In this document: positions 7,893 to 15,298 of the stretch, piece by piece
Numbering within the stretch: the first letter of the stretch is position 1
Layout of the letters: each line of letters opens with the position of its first letter
From: Evtepia gabavorous
Lineage (GTDB): Bacteria; Bacillota; Clostridia; Oscillospirales; Oscillospiraceae
Length of the DNA stretch: 48,057 bases
Reading direction: 5' to 3'
Assembly (NCBI RefSeq): GCF_003425665.1
Contig: NZ_QQRQ01000017.1
Location: 1-48,057 of the forward strand
The notes under the pieces: model-generated
Databases searched by the model: none
What the model was told of the DNA's origin: nothing
What the model saw: only the letters and a program-made list of their open reading frames with translations
Translations under genes and position numbers: made by a program

Positions 7893-9446
7893 ATGAACCA
7901 ATCCCAACGACAGAAAGAGCCCATGAGCAAAAAGGCCAAGCTCTACTGGGCCATTGGCATCATCATTGCCATTCTGGTCGCCGCGCTTTTGATCTGGCAC
8001 ACCTTCTTCTTCGGGAAGCAGAACGCCAACGCGACCGCTGCCACTGTGGGCGACCAGACATACACCACCACGGAGGTCTCCTACTACTATTACTCCGTCG
8101 CCAACGGGTTCACCCAGCAGGCGCAAGCCTATCAGCAGATGGGGATGGATATGGGCTATGACCCCTCCCTGTCCCCCTCGGAGCAGACCTACAACGAGGA
8201 GGAAGGGACCACCTACGCCGACTACTTCCTGGAGCAGGCTTTGGACCAGCTCCAGCAGGTGTCCATCCTGTGCCGCGAGGCAGAAGCCGCGGGATACACG
8301 CTCTCTGCAGAGGGCGAACAGTCCATTCAGGACAACATGGACGCGCTGTACACCTACAGTGTGCAGAGCAATGCCGGCTCGGAGGAATCCTATCTCCGCA
8401 TGATCTACGGCCGGAACATGACCAAATCCCTGTTCAAAGAACTTCTGACCAAGTCCATCCTGGCCGATGAATATGCCGCTGTCAAGAGCGAGTCCTTCAC
8501 CTATACTGACGGGGAGCTGGACGATTATTATGACGCGCACGCCGCCGATCTGGACTCCTATGACTACCGCTTCTGTTACATCAACGCTGAATTCGAGGAC
8601 AAGACGGACGAGGATGGAAACACCGTCGAGCCCACAGAGGAGGAAACCAAGGCCGCTATGGACGCCGCCGCTGAGAAGGCCGACAAAATGATCGCAGAAG
8701 TCCGGGGCGGCACCGCGTTCAACACCGCAGCACAGGACTATCTGGATGAGACCTCCGCCGAGTCTTACAGTGATCCCGAGTATAACCACAAGACCGGTGA
8801 TCTGGGCAGCACCGTGACCTCCACCTACCGGGAGTGGCTCACCGACGACAGCCGTCAGCCGGGAGACCTGACTTCCATTGAGGTAGAGAATACCGGCTAC
8901 TGCGTGGTCCAGTTCCTGGGACGGGAAAAAGATACCGACAGCTACCAGACTATGAACTACCGCAGCATTCAGATTCTGGCAGAGACCACCCCCAGCGAGG
9001 ATGGCTCCACCGCCCTGCCCACTGAGGATCAGCTGGCCGCCGCCAAGGAGCAGGCCCAGGGGCTGCTGGATCAGTGGAAAGCAGGAGACGCCACCGCGGA
9101 TTCCTTCGCCGCCCTGGCTAAGGAGAACAGCGCCGATGAAACCACCAAGGAAAACGGCGGCCTCCATGAGGATGCCAACCGGGACAGCCTGGATGCCGCC
9201 CTCACCGACTGGCTCTTTGCCCAGGGGCGTCAGGTTGGGGACACCACTGTGGTGGAGAGCACGGACAGCAGTGGGAACGTCACCGGCTACCAGGTGCTTT
9301 ACGTGGAGAGCTTTGGCGAGATCCAGTGGAAGTACCAGGCCGCCAGCTCCCTGCGCTCGGAAGACTACAACCAGTGGTACGAAGACCTGCAGGCCAAATA
9401 TCCCGCAGAGCTCACCGAAGAGGGAAAGGCCATCCCCACACTGTAA
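7893..9446 (+). CDS. Membrane-anchored SurA/PpiC-type foldase
   Basis: A 517-residue protein with a short cytoplasmic head, one membrane helix (about residues 18-37, WAIGIIIAILVAALLIW) and a large outside domain. The part after the helix (ATVGDQTYTTTEVSYYYYS, then long helices to about 210) matches the SurA N-terminal chaperone module. Two parvulin-like segments follow: about 215-345 (YRFCYINAEF, AEVRGGTAFNTAAQDY, VQFLGRE) and 350-470 (MNYRSIQIL, DSFAALAKENSADETTKENGG, YQVLYVES). Members fold secreted proteins. There is no lipobox cysteine, so it is a type II-anchored form rather than a PrsA lipoprotein. Very rich in Asp, Glu and Ala. It is monocistronic between a clear promoter and terminator. 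Confidence 0.82.
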   Translation: MNQSQRQKEPMSKKAKLYWAIGIIIAILVAALLIWHTFFFGKQNANATAATVGDQTYTTTEVSYYYYSVANGFTQQAQAYQQMGMDMGYDPSLSPSEQTYNEEEGTTYADYFLEQALDQLQQVSILCREAEAAGYTLSAEGEQSIQDNMDALYTYSVQSNAGSEESYLRMIYGRNMTKSLFKELLTKSILADEYAAVKSESFTYTDGELDDYYDAHAADLDSYDYRFCYINAEFEDKTDEDGNTVEPTEEETKAAMDAAAEKADKMIAEVRGGTAFNTAAQDYLDETSAESYSDPEYNHKTGDLGSTVTSTYREWLTDDSRQPGDLTSIEVENTGYCVVQFLGREKDTDSYQTMNYRSIQILAETTPSEDGSTALPTEDQLAAAKEQAQGLLDQWKAGDATADSFAALAKENSADETTKENGGLHEDANRDSLDAALTDWLFAQGRQVGDTTVVESTDSSGNVTGYQVLYVESFGEIQWKYQAASSLRSEDYNQWYEDLQAKYPAELTEEGKAIPTL

Positions 9447-9453
9447 CCACCTT

Positions 9454-9489
9454 CCCCGCGGAGGCATAACGCTTCCGCGGGGCTTTTTT
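9454..9489 (+). terminator. Terminator after the foldase gene
   Basis: A 9-bp stem CCCCGCGGA/TCCGCGGGG with an 11-base loop, followed by C and six Ts. Confidence 0.88.
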
Positions 9490-9502
9490 AGGAGGCATCC
9501 CC

Positions 9503-10216
9503 ATGGATCATGAACAATTTCTCCGCACAGAAATGCTGCTGGGCTCCCCTGCCATGGAGCGGCTCCGCCAGTCCCATGTGGCCGTTTTTGGCATCGGCGG
9601 CGTGGGAAGCTGGTGCGCCGAGGCTCTGGCGCGGGCTGGGATCGGCCAGCTGACCTTGGTGGACCACGACCAGGTGGGACTCACCAACCTGAATCGCCAG
9701 GCGGAAGCCCTTCACTCCACCCTTGGGCTGGAGAAAACCGCCGCCATGGCCCAGCGCATCCAGGACATCAATCCCAACTGTATCCTCCACTTGATACCCG
9801 AAAAATACGAGGCGGCGAACCGTGACCAGTTCTTCCGTCTGCCTTATGATTACATCGTAGACGCCATTGATCTGGTCTCCTGCAAGCTGGATTTGATTGA
9901 GACCGCACGGAGCCGCTCCATTCCCATCCTCTCTTCCATGGGGACTGGGAATAAGCTAGACCCCTCCCAATTCCGTGTGGCGGATCTCTCCCAAACCCAA
10001 GGCTGCCCCCTGGCCCGCGTCCTTCGGAAAGAGCTGAGGAAACGGGGGATCCTCCACCACAAGGTGGTGTTTTCCCCCGAGCTCCCCGCCCCCACCACCC
10101 AGGGGGAGGCACCCCCGCCCGGCCGGCGCTCTGTCCCTGCCAGCGCCCCGTGGGTTCCTCCCGTGGCGGGCTTTCTGCTGGCAGGCGCTGTCATACAAGA
10201 TCTCATTGCAGAATAA
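9503..10216 (+). CDS. tcdA: tRNA threonylcarbamoyladenosine dehydratase
   Basis: A 237-residue ThiF/MoeB/HesA-fold enzyme that dehydrates t6A37 of tRNA to cyclic ct6A using ATP. The nucleotide-binding Rossmann motif GIGGVGSWCAEALARAG is at about 30-46, followed by LVDHDQVGLTNLNRQ (51-65), the adenylation region, and DYIVDAIDLVSCKLDLI (about 115-131). The late region ILSSMGTGNKLDPSQFRVADLSQT is typical of TcdA (CsdL/YgdL) rather than MoeB or ThiF, and the CxxC zinc sites of MoeB are absent. A perfect AGGAGG precedes the start. The next gene begins 45 bases downstream on the same strand. Confidence 0.9.
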   Translation: MDHEQFLRTEMLLGSPAMERLRQSHVAVFGIGGVGSWCAEALARAGIGQLTLVDHDQVGLTNLNRQAEALHSTLGLEKTAAMAQRIQDINPNCILHLIPEKYEAANRDQFFRLPYDYIVDAIDLVSCKLDLIETARSRSIPILSSMGTGNKLDPSQFRVADLSQTQGCPLARVLRKELRKRGILHHKVVFSPELPAPTTQGEAPPPGRRSVPASAPWVPPVAGFLLAGAVIQDLIAE

Positions 10217-10260
10217 AATGGCCCTTCTCTGGCAAACTATGCCGGAGGAGGGCTTTTGCT

Positions 10261-10626
10261 TTGAAACGATCAACTTCTTGGATTCCCGCCGCCATGGCCG
10301 GCGGCGCAGCGGGAATCGTCAACGGATTCTTCGGCGGTGGGGGCGGGATGGTGCTGGTGCCCCTGCTCATGTCTCGATGTGCCCTGGACCGGCGGCATGC
10401 CTTTGCCAGTTCCGTAGCCATCATCTTTCCCCTGTGCGCCCTGTCCGCTATTATTTACTATACGAGGGGCCATCTGGACCTGATGGGGGCACTCCCCTAC
10501 CTGGTCGGCGGACTCATCGGCGGGCTCATCGGCGGAAAAATCTTTGAAAAAATCCCCGTGGTATGGCTGAAGCGGGCCTTTGCTCTGCTGATCCTCTACG
10601 GGGCCTGGTCGGCGCTGCGCGGATGA
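10261..10626 (+). CDS. TauE/SafE family half-transporter 1
   Basis: A 121-residue membrane protein with the family motif AGGAAGIVNGFFGGGGGMVLVPLL near the N-terminus (residues 12-35) and four predicted helices. Full-length TauE/SafE anion or organosulfur exporters have about 250 residues and two such repeats; this one carries only the first. The start I prefer is TTG at 10261, behind GGAGGAGGG (10244-10252); an ATG at 10294 is the alternative. Its stop overlaps the start of the next gene (ATGA), which encodes the second repeat, so the two likely form a heterodimer. Substrate unknown (sulfite, sulfoacetate and similar anions in characterised relatives). Confidence 0.75.
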   Translation: MKRSTSWIPAAMAGGAAGIVNGFFGGGGGMVLVPLLMSRCALDRRHAFASSVAIIFPLCALSAIIYYTRGHLDLMGALPYLVGGLIGGLIGGKIFEKIPVVWLKRAFALLILYGAWSALRG

Positions 10627-11012
10627 TGGGTTGGCTGATCGCCCTGCTGGCCGGCACCATCACAGGAATTCTCTCCGCCTTTGGCATTGGCGGAGGGTCC
10701 CTGCTGCTCATCTATCTTACCTCCTTCGCCGCCATAGACCAGCACCAGGCCCAGGGAATCAACCTTCTGTATTTCCTGCCGGCCGCCGCCGCCGCCCTGC
10801 CAGCCCACCACAAGCATGGTCTTCTGGACAAAAAGGTGATCCTCCCCGCGATTTTAGCGGGCTTGGCCGCCGCCGGATTGGCTGCCTGGCTTTCCAGCAG
10901 TCTGGACACAGGGCTGCTGCGAAAACTCTTTGGCCTCTTTCTTCTGTATGTTGGCCTGCGGGAACTCTTTCACAAGGACCCGGACCAGTCTGAAAAAGAT
11001 GACACCAAATGA
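10623..11012 (+). CDS. TauE/SafE family half-transporter 2
   Basis: A 129-residue membrane protein with the second TauE/SafE repeat: LLAGTITGILSAFGIGGGSLLLIYL (about 7-31), then PAHHKHGLLDKKVILPAILAGLAAAGLAA and a short charged C-terminus. The start overlaps the preceding gene by 4 bases; a second ATG immediately follows at 10626. The strict overlap implies translational coupling and equal dosage of the halves. Confidence 0.75.
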   Translation: MMGWLIALLAGTITGILSAFGIGGGSLLLIYLTSFAAIDQHQAQGINLLYFLPAAAAALPAHHKHGLLDKKVILPAILAGLAAAGLAAWLSSSLDTGLLRKLFGLFLLYVGLRELFHKDPDQSEKDDTK

Positions 11013-11048
11013 GAAAGCCGGGGTGACTTCAGGTCACCCCGGCTTTCT
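11012..11048 (+). terminator. Terminator after the TauE pair
   Basis: A 16-bp perfect stem, AGAAAGCCGGGGTGAC with its complement, with a TTCAG loop. The stem itself ends in TTTCT and could also serve the MATE gene on the opposite strand. Confidence 0.8.
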
Positions 11049-11086
11049 CTTCCCATCATTTGCATTTCCGCTGCGATGACATCAAT

Positions 11087-12418
11087 TTACCCCTGTGGCA
11101 AAACGTCGCTATCTGCAAACTGCTGCTCATGGATTCTATTTTTTCGGATGAGAAGCACGCTGATCAGCATGGCAATGATTTGAGATAACGGCACTGAAAT
11201 CCAAGTGCCATCTACACTGCCCATAGCATTGGGGAGAATGAGAAGCAAAACGCAGAGGGTCAATGGTTCCCCATAAATCAGAACGTAGGCCCAGAGGTTT
11301 TTTCCCATGGCATAAAAATAAGCTGTGGTCACTCTGGATACACTGACAAAGACAAAGCCAACTATGAAGATCGGCAGAATTTGCGCAACGCGTACCGCCA
11401 CTGTTTCAGAGGTCCCAAATAAATATGCCGCGTTGCCCCGCAGAAGGAAAAGGATGACAGCGCAGATAGCCGCAACGCCAAAAGCAAACCGATACGCCAG
11501 ATTCCGCACCGTTTTGGTTATATGGTACTTCCCCTCCCCATAGGCAAGGCTGATCAGCGGCTGGCTGCCGTCGCTGACCCCCTGCATGAGCAGCATAACC
11601 ACTGAGGAAATATAACTGATCGGTGCATAACAAGTCACAGCAATCGTTCCCCCAAAAATCACGGCGCTCTTATTCAGCAGGATCAACGTGATATTGGGCG
11701 AATAGGTCAACCCGAAAGGGGAAAGTCCCACGCCTAAGATACGGGACGAAAGAGAGCGCCCTTCTCCACCGAAATGAAAGGATGGGGCGTGCTTCTTTAC
11801 GATAAAAAATACAAGGCATACCAAAAAGGTCATCGCCTGACCGATTGCCGTGGCTATGGCGGCCCCCATCATTCCCCAGGGAAGCACCCATACAAACAGA
11901 TAATCCAAAACAATGTTTGTGATAAAGCCGGTCACCATAGCAGCCATAGCGGTGACCGCCCCTCCCATATTGCGAATGAAAGGAACCAGTCCGGTTCCCG
12001 CAATTTGAAAGACCGCCCCGTAGCTGACAAAGCGCAGATACTCACTACTGTACTCCAGTATCTCACCGCTTGCACCAAATGCTCCAAGAATCCGGGGACC
12101 GGCAAGCAGGAACAGGACGGTAAAGAGAATGCTGCATCCGCCCAGCAAGACAATGGACATGCCCATATACTGTTTTCCCCTGCTTTCATGCTTACTTCCT
12201 GCATGAATCGCGTACTCAATCGCGCCGCCCATGCCGATGCCTGTCCCAACGGCCTGCAGAAAAGCCGTCAGCGGAAAGGCAATGTTGACCGCGGCCAAGG
12301 CATCGTCTCCCAGCGCGTTTCCTACAAAGAAACCATCGGCAATCGCATAGATTCCAGACAGGGCAAAGGCAAGCATAGAAGGGATTACATATCGAAAAAA
12401 TTCTCTTCGGATGTGCAT
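11087..12418 (-). CDS. MATE family efflux transporter
   Basis: A 443-residue, 12-helix multidrug and toxin extrusion protein. The N-terminal region (FFRYVIPSMLAFALSGIYAIADGFFVG), LAAVNIAFPLTAFLQAVGTGIGMGG and the internal repeat near SYISSVVMLLMQGVSDGSQPLISLAYGEG are typical of Firmicutes MATE exporters (MepA/NorM-like). I set the start at the ATG at 12418, just after the MarR stop; the longer in-frame extension would lie inside the marR gene. The spacing of one base to the MarR stop indicates one transcript, with export controlled by the repressor. Substrate unknown. Confidence 0.88.
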   Translation of the reverse strand: MHIRREFFRYVIPSMLAFALSGIYAIADGFFVGNALGDDALAAVNIAFPLTAFLQAVGTGIGMGGAIEYAIHAGSKHESRGKQYMGMSIVLLGGCSILFTVLFLLAGPRILGAFGASGEILEYSSEYLRFVSYGAVFQIAGTGLVPFIRNMGGAVTAMAAMVTGFITNIVLDYLFVWVLPWGMMGAAIATAIGQAMTFLVCLVFFIVKKHAPSFHFGGEGRSLSSRILGVGLSPFGLTYSPNITLILLNKSAVIFGGTIAVTCYAPISYISSVVMLLMQGVSDGSQPLISLAYGEGKYHITKTVRNLAYRFAFGVAAICAVILFLLRGNAAYLFGTSETVAVRVAQILPIFIVGFVFVSVSRVTTAYFYAMGKNLWAYVLIYGEPLTLCVLLLILPNAMGSVDGTWISVPLSQIIAMLISVLLIRKNRIHEQQFADSDVLPQG

Positions 12419-12419
12419 T

Positions 12420-12854
12420 TTAATCCCCGACCTCCCTAAAATACCGGTTATAGAGAGCCGTGTATTCAATCAGCTGTTCCGCCCGGTCCACCTCCAACCG
12501 GAGCCATACCCGCGCCTCATGCTCCTGAAGCGATTGGACGATTTGTGCCGCCTGTTCTCTCCCTTCAGCCGTCAAACAGAGTTTCCGGCTCCTTCGGTCC
12601 TGTTCCGAAACTTCCAGTTCCAGCCACCCCTTGTCTGCCAAGGTTTTGATAATGGCATGCACAGTCTGCTTTGGAATCGTAAAACGCCGGCAAATGTCCT
12701 TTTGGAACACCGCTTCTTCAGTTTCTGTAATAGAAAGGACCACCAGCAGCTCATAAAACGAGAGTCCCCGTCTTCGTGCCCAGGTTTCATACAGCTGGCT
12801 CGTTTCCATCCATACCGCATTGTACCGAGCGCTTAGTTGACGCAAATGATCCAT
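12420..12854 (-). CDS. MarR family transcriptional repressor
   Basis: A 144-residue winged-helix regulator: dimerising N-terminal helix, HTH region KDICRRFTIPKQTVHAIIKTLADKGWLE (about 71-98), and the wing EQDRRSRKLCLTAEGREQ, where DxRS(R)K.LTxxG is the MarR hallmark. It is the first gene of a marR-MATE operon whose promoter carries a perfect palindrome, so autorepression and repression of the exporter, lifted by a ligand, is the likely scheme. Confidence 0.9.
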   Translation of the reverse strand: MDHLRQLSARYNAVWMETSQLYETWARRRGLSFYELLVVLSITETEEAVFQKDICRRFTIPKQTVHAIIKTLADKGWLELEVSEQDRRSRKLCLTAEGREQAAQIVQSLQEHEARVWLRLEVDRAEQLIEYTALYNRYFREVGD

Positions 12855-12865
12855 AATTCGCCTCC

Positions 12866-12915
12866 ATTAGTCCAATTTAGGACTAATTATACGGTGAGAT
12901 ACAGCATTTTGTCAA
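12866..12915 (-). promoter_or_regulatory. marR-MATE promoter with MarR operator
   Basis: Minus-strand TTGACA (12910-12915), 18-base spacer, TATAAT (12886-12891). The perfect inverted repeat ATTAGTCC-N6-GGACTAAT (12866-12887) overlaps the -10 box, the expected site for a MarR dimer. Confidence 0.85.
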
Positions 12916-13030
12916 GCCCTCTGCCCTCGCCGGACCGGCCCCCCAAAAGGCCGCCTTTTGCCGGTGACCTCACCTCCCGCGTTATAAAAAATTCCCGTAA
13001 GTGAACCGCCATGGGAGAAAAAAGCGATAC

Positions 13031-13071
13031 AAAACGCTGGACATGGTTTTCTCAACCATGTCCAGCGTTTT
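13031..13071 (-). terminator. Terminator of the lysine-riboswitch gene
   Basis: An 18-bp perfect stem beginning AAAACGCTGG and ending CCAGCGTTTT, with a 5-base loop. It is about 65 bases beyond the minus-strand transporter stop. The rest of the gap (12916-13030) holds only a small CAAAAGG/CCTTTTG hairpin. Confidence 0.75.
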
Positions 13072-13137
13072 GTTCTCATCTACCTGTATTTACGTCGTTT
13101 CCCCTCTGTCTCACAAAAAACCTGTTTACAACCCAAA

Positions 13138-14916
13138 CTATTTGGAGGATGACACCACCGTTTTGTTCCGCTTATGGACCATATGAATCCCAAACAGCGT
13201 CAGCAGCATCAGCACAATGGCAATGGGGAGGGCAATCCACGCCTTGGGCAGAAATCCTGCGATCACATAGCTGACAAAGCTCACCGCCGCCACTGTGATG
13301 GCATAGGGCAGCTGCGTTGAGACATGATTGACGTGATCACACTGAGCCCCCGCCGAGGCCATAATGGTGGTGTCGGAGATGGGAGAACAGTGGTCCCCGC
13401 AGACCGCGCCGGCCATGCAGGCGGAAATGCACACCACAGACAAGGGGTTATCCATGGGAAACACACTCTGCACAATGGGAATGAGCATCCCAAAGGTTCC
13501 CCAGCTGGTCCCTGTGGCAAAAGCCAGCAGGCAGCCAATGAGGAACACAATAGCCGGCAGGAACATCTGGACCTGGGAGGCGTTGCTGTAAACAAAGTCC
13601 CGGACAAAATACTTCGCGCCCAGAGAATCCGTCATCGCTTTCAGCGTCCAGGCAAAACTGAGAATGAGGATAGCGGGGACCATGGCCTTGAATCCCTCTG
13701 GAATGCAGGACATCATACTGCTAAACGACATGGAGCGGCGGAGCCCAAAGTAAATCAAGGAGAAGACCAGTGCAAAGGCAGACCCCAGCAGCAGCCCCAC
13801 CGAGGCATCCGACGCAGAAAATGCCTCCACAAACCCCACACCATCAAAAAATCCGCCGGAATAGAGCATCCCGGTGACACAGCAGAGAATCAGCAGAACG
13901 ATGGGCAGAACCAGGTCCATGACCCGTCCGTGGCTCACATCCTCTTCCACCTCCATGGTATCATAAGGATTCTTTCCAGAAAACAGGTCCCCAGACTCCA
14001 TCGCGTTGCGCTCATACCGCGCCATAGGGCCATAGTCGATTTTCAGCAGGGAAATTCCCACCATCATCAGAATGGTCAGCAGTGCGTAAAAGTTAAAAGG
14101 GATGGCCCGGATAAACAGATTCAGCCCCTGGCCGTCCTCCGCAAATCCCGCCACCGCCGCGGCCCAGGAAGAAATGGGGGCAATGATACACACCGGAGCG
14201 GCCGTAGCATCAATGAGATAGGACAGCTTTGCCCGGGAAATCCGATGCTTGTCCGTCACAGGACGCATGACGCTGCCCACGGTCAGGCAGTTAAAGTAGT
14301 CATCAATGAAGATCAGGCAGCCCAGAATAATCGTGGCCAGCTGGGCGCCTACCCGGGACTTGATATGGGTTTGCGCCCACCGGCCAAAGGCGGCTGAACC
14401 CCCTGCCCGGTTCATCAGGCACACCATGGCCCCCAAGATGACCAGGAAAATCAAAATCCCCATATTGTATGTATCAGATACCGAGGCCACAATCCCATCC
14501 AGGAATACGTGGCGGATGGTCCCTTCAAAGCCAAAGTTGGCGTAGAGCAGTCCGCCCACTACAATCCCAATAAAGAGGGAGGAATAGACCTCCTTGGTGA
14601 TTAAGGCCAATGCAATGGCCACAATGGGGGGCAGCAGTGCCCAAAACGTGTTGTAAAAATGGCTGGGAGACTCCACATAGCCCGTCCCCTGGCAGCTGGG
14701 ACATACAAAGGTTCCTCCGCAGGCCTCACAGCTGGCATCCTGCCCATAGCAAGTCATGCATAGGCCGGTGCTGTTACAATCCGCACACGCAATCATCTTG
14801 CTGCCTGGTTCCTCTGTGGGGTCTTCTCCCGCAGCAAAGGCAGTGGCGCTCATGGCAAGCACCAGGACCGCCAGCACAGCCAGCAGGGGAAGCAGCCGCC
14901 GTCGATGGTTTCTCAT
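13138..14916 (-). CDS. NhaC-family transporter with N-terminal zinc domain; probable lysine transporter
   Basis: A 592-residue protein in three parts. Residues 1-29 are a signal peptide or first helix (arginine-rich start, hydrophobic core, AFA-AG cleavage-like site). Residues 44-75 hold four CxxC pairs (Cys 44/47, 53/56, 63/66, 72/75) ending CPSCQGTG, as in the DnaJ central zinc domain. From about residue 90 onward comes an NhaC-type membrane domain (ALLPPIVAIALALITKEVYSS; FIDDYFNCLTVGSVMRPVTD; CGDHCSPISDTTIMAS). NhaC proteins are annotated as Na+/H+ antiporters, but an L-box lysine riboswitch lies directly upstream. NhaC-superfamily genes under that riboswitch (called LysW in comparative studies) have been proposed as lysine transporters. 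The role of the zinc segment, which should lie outside the membrane, is unknown. Confidence 0.85.
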   Translation of the reverse strand: MRNHRRRLLPLLAVLAVLVLAMSATAFAAGEDPTEEPGSKMIACADCNSTGLCMTCYGQDASCEACGGTFVCPSCQGTGYVESPSHFYNTFWALLPPIVAIALALITKEVYSSLFIGIVVGGLLYANFGFEGTIRHVFLDGIVASVSDTYNMGILIFLVILGAMVCLMNRAGGSAAFGRWAQTHIKSRVGAQLATIILGCLIFIDDYFNCLTVGSVMRPVTDKHRISRAKLSYLIDATAAPVCIIAPISSWAAAVAGFAEDGQGLNLFIRAIPFNFYALLTILMMVGISLLKIDYGPMARYERNAMESGDLFSGKNPYDTMEVEEDVSHGRVMDLVLPIVLLILCCVTGMLYSGGFFDGVGFVEAFSASDASVGLLLGSAFALVFSLIYFGLRRSMSFSSMMSCIPEGFKAMVPAILILSFAWTLKAMTDSLGAKYFVRDFVYSNASQVQMFLPAIVFLIGCLLAFATGTSWGTFGMLIPIVQSVFPMDNPLSVVCISACMAGAVCGDHCSPISDTTIMASAGAQCDHVNHVSTQLPYAITVAAVSFVSYVIAGFLPKAWIALPIAIVLMLLTLFGIHMVHKRNKTVVSSSK

Positions 14917-14937
14917 CGTTTTTTCTCTCTCCTTTCT

Positions 14938-15152
14938 ATAAAAAAAGCCATGACGCTGTCATGACTTCACAGAATGGGAAACCACGACAGCCCTCCGCCC
15001 CCTTGGGGCGACAGTCTGAGGGATCTTATCCCACAGCCCGGCTTCCCAGAAGGACAGGCCCCCTCTGAAAAACCTCGGCAGACACGCCTTTCTCCCTCCC
15101 ACCAGCCTGGGTTTCCAGGAGGCATACTCTTCGCGCCCGCACCTCTATCATG
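14938..15152 (-). promoter_or_regulatory. Lysine riboswitch (L-box) with terminator platform
   Basis: Read on the minus strand, the 5' part has the hallmarks ATAGAGGTGCGGGCGCG then AGTATGCC; the middle has GAAAGGCG then GCCGAGG; the 3' part has GGCTGTGGG then AGACTGTCGCC. These are the conserved blocks of the lysine aptamer in the right order and spacing. P1 pairs CATGATAG (15152-15145) with CTGTCGTG (14990-14983). A 9-bp terminator hairpin (14946-14966) followed by TTTTTT lies 35 bases before the start codon. Its loop-proximal half (14955-14963) can instead pair with the P1 3' strand (14983-14991) as antiterminator. This predicts transcription off when lysine is bound. Confidence 0.9.
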
Positions 15153-15164
15153 CTATGTCTCCTT

Positions 15165-15192
15165 ATCCTATCATTTCCTGCAAAAATGTCAA
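15165..15192 (-). promoter_or_regulatory. Promoter of the riboswitch transcript
   Basis: Minus-strand TTGACA (15187-15192), 16-base spacer, TAGGAT (15165-15170), placing the transcript start just before the P1 stem of the aptamer. Confidence 0.65.
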
Positions 15193-15298
15193 TCCTTTTT
15201 ACAAAAGTCTATTCTTTTGCCCCGCAGGTGAAACGGGCTACCCAATTTTTCAGAATGGGTGTACAATAGAGAAAATCTTTTGTGTGGGAGAAGCCTCT

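Noticed and set aside
7776-9467. 563-residue open frame on the minus strand
   Set aside because: It is the antisense shadow of the foldase gene, which has a promoter, ribosome site, terminator and recognisable domains. The shadow protein is low-complexity Gly/Val/Leu-rich.
12940-12965. Small CAAAAGG/CCTTTTG hairpin after the NhaC-family terminator
   Set aside because: Seven base pairs with a 3-base loop and no adjacent feature; too short to claim a function.
13324-14397. 357-residue plus-strand frame
   Set aside because: Antisense to the NhaC-family gene; His/Gln/Arg-rich shadow composition with no ribosome site.
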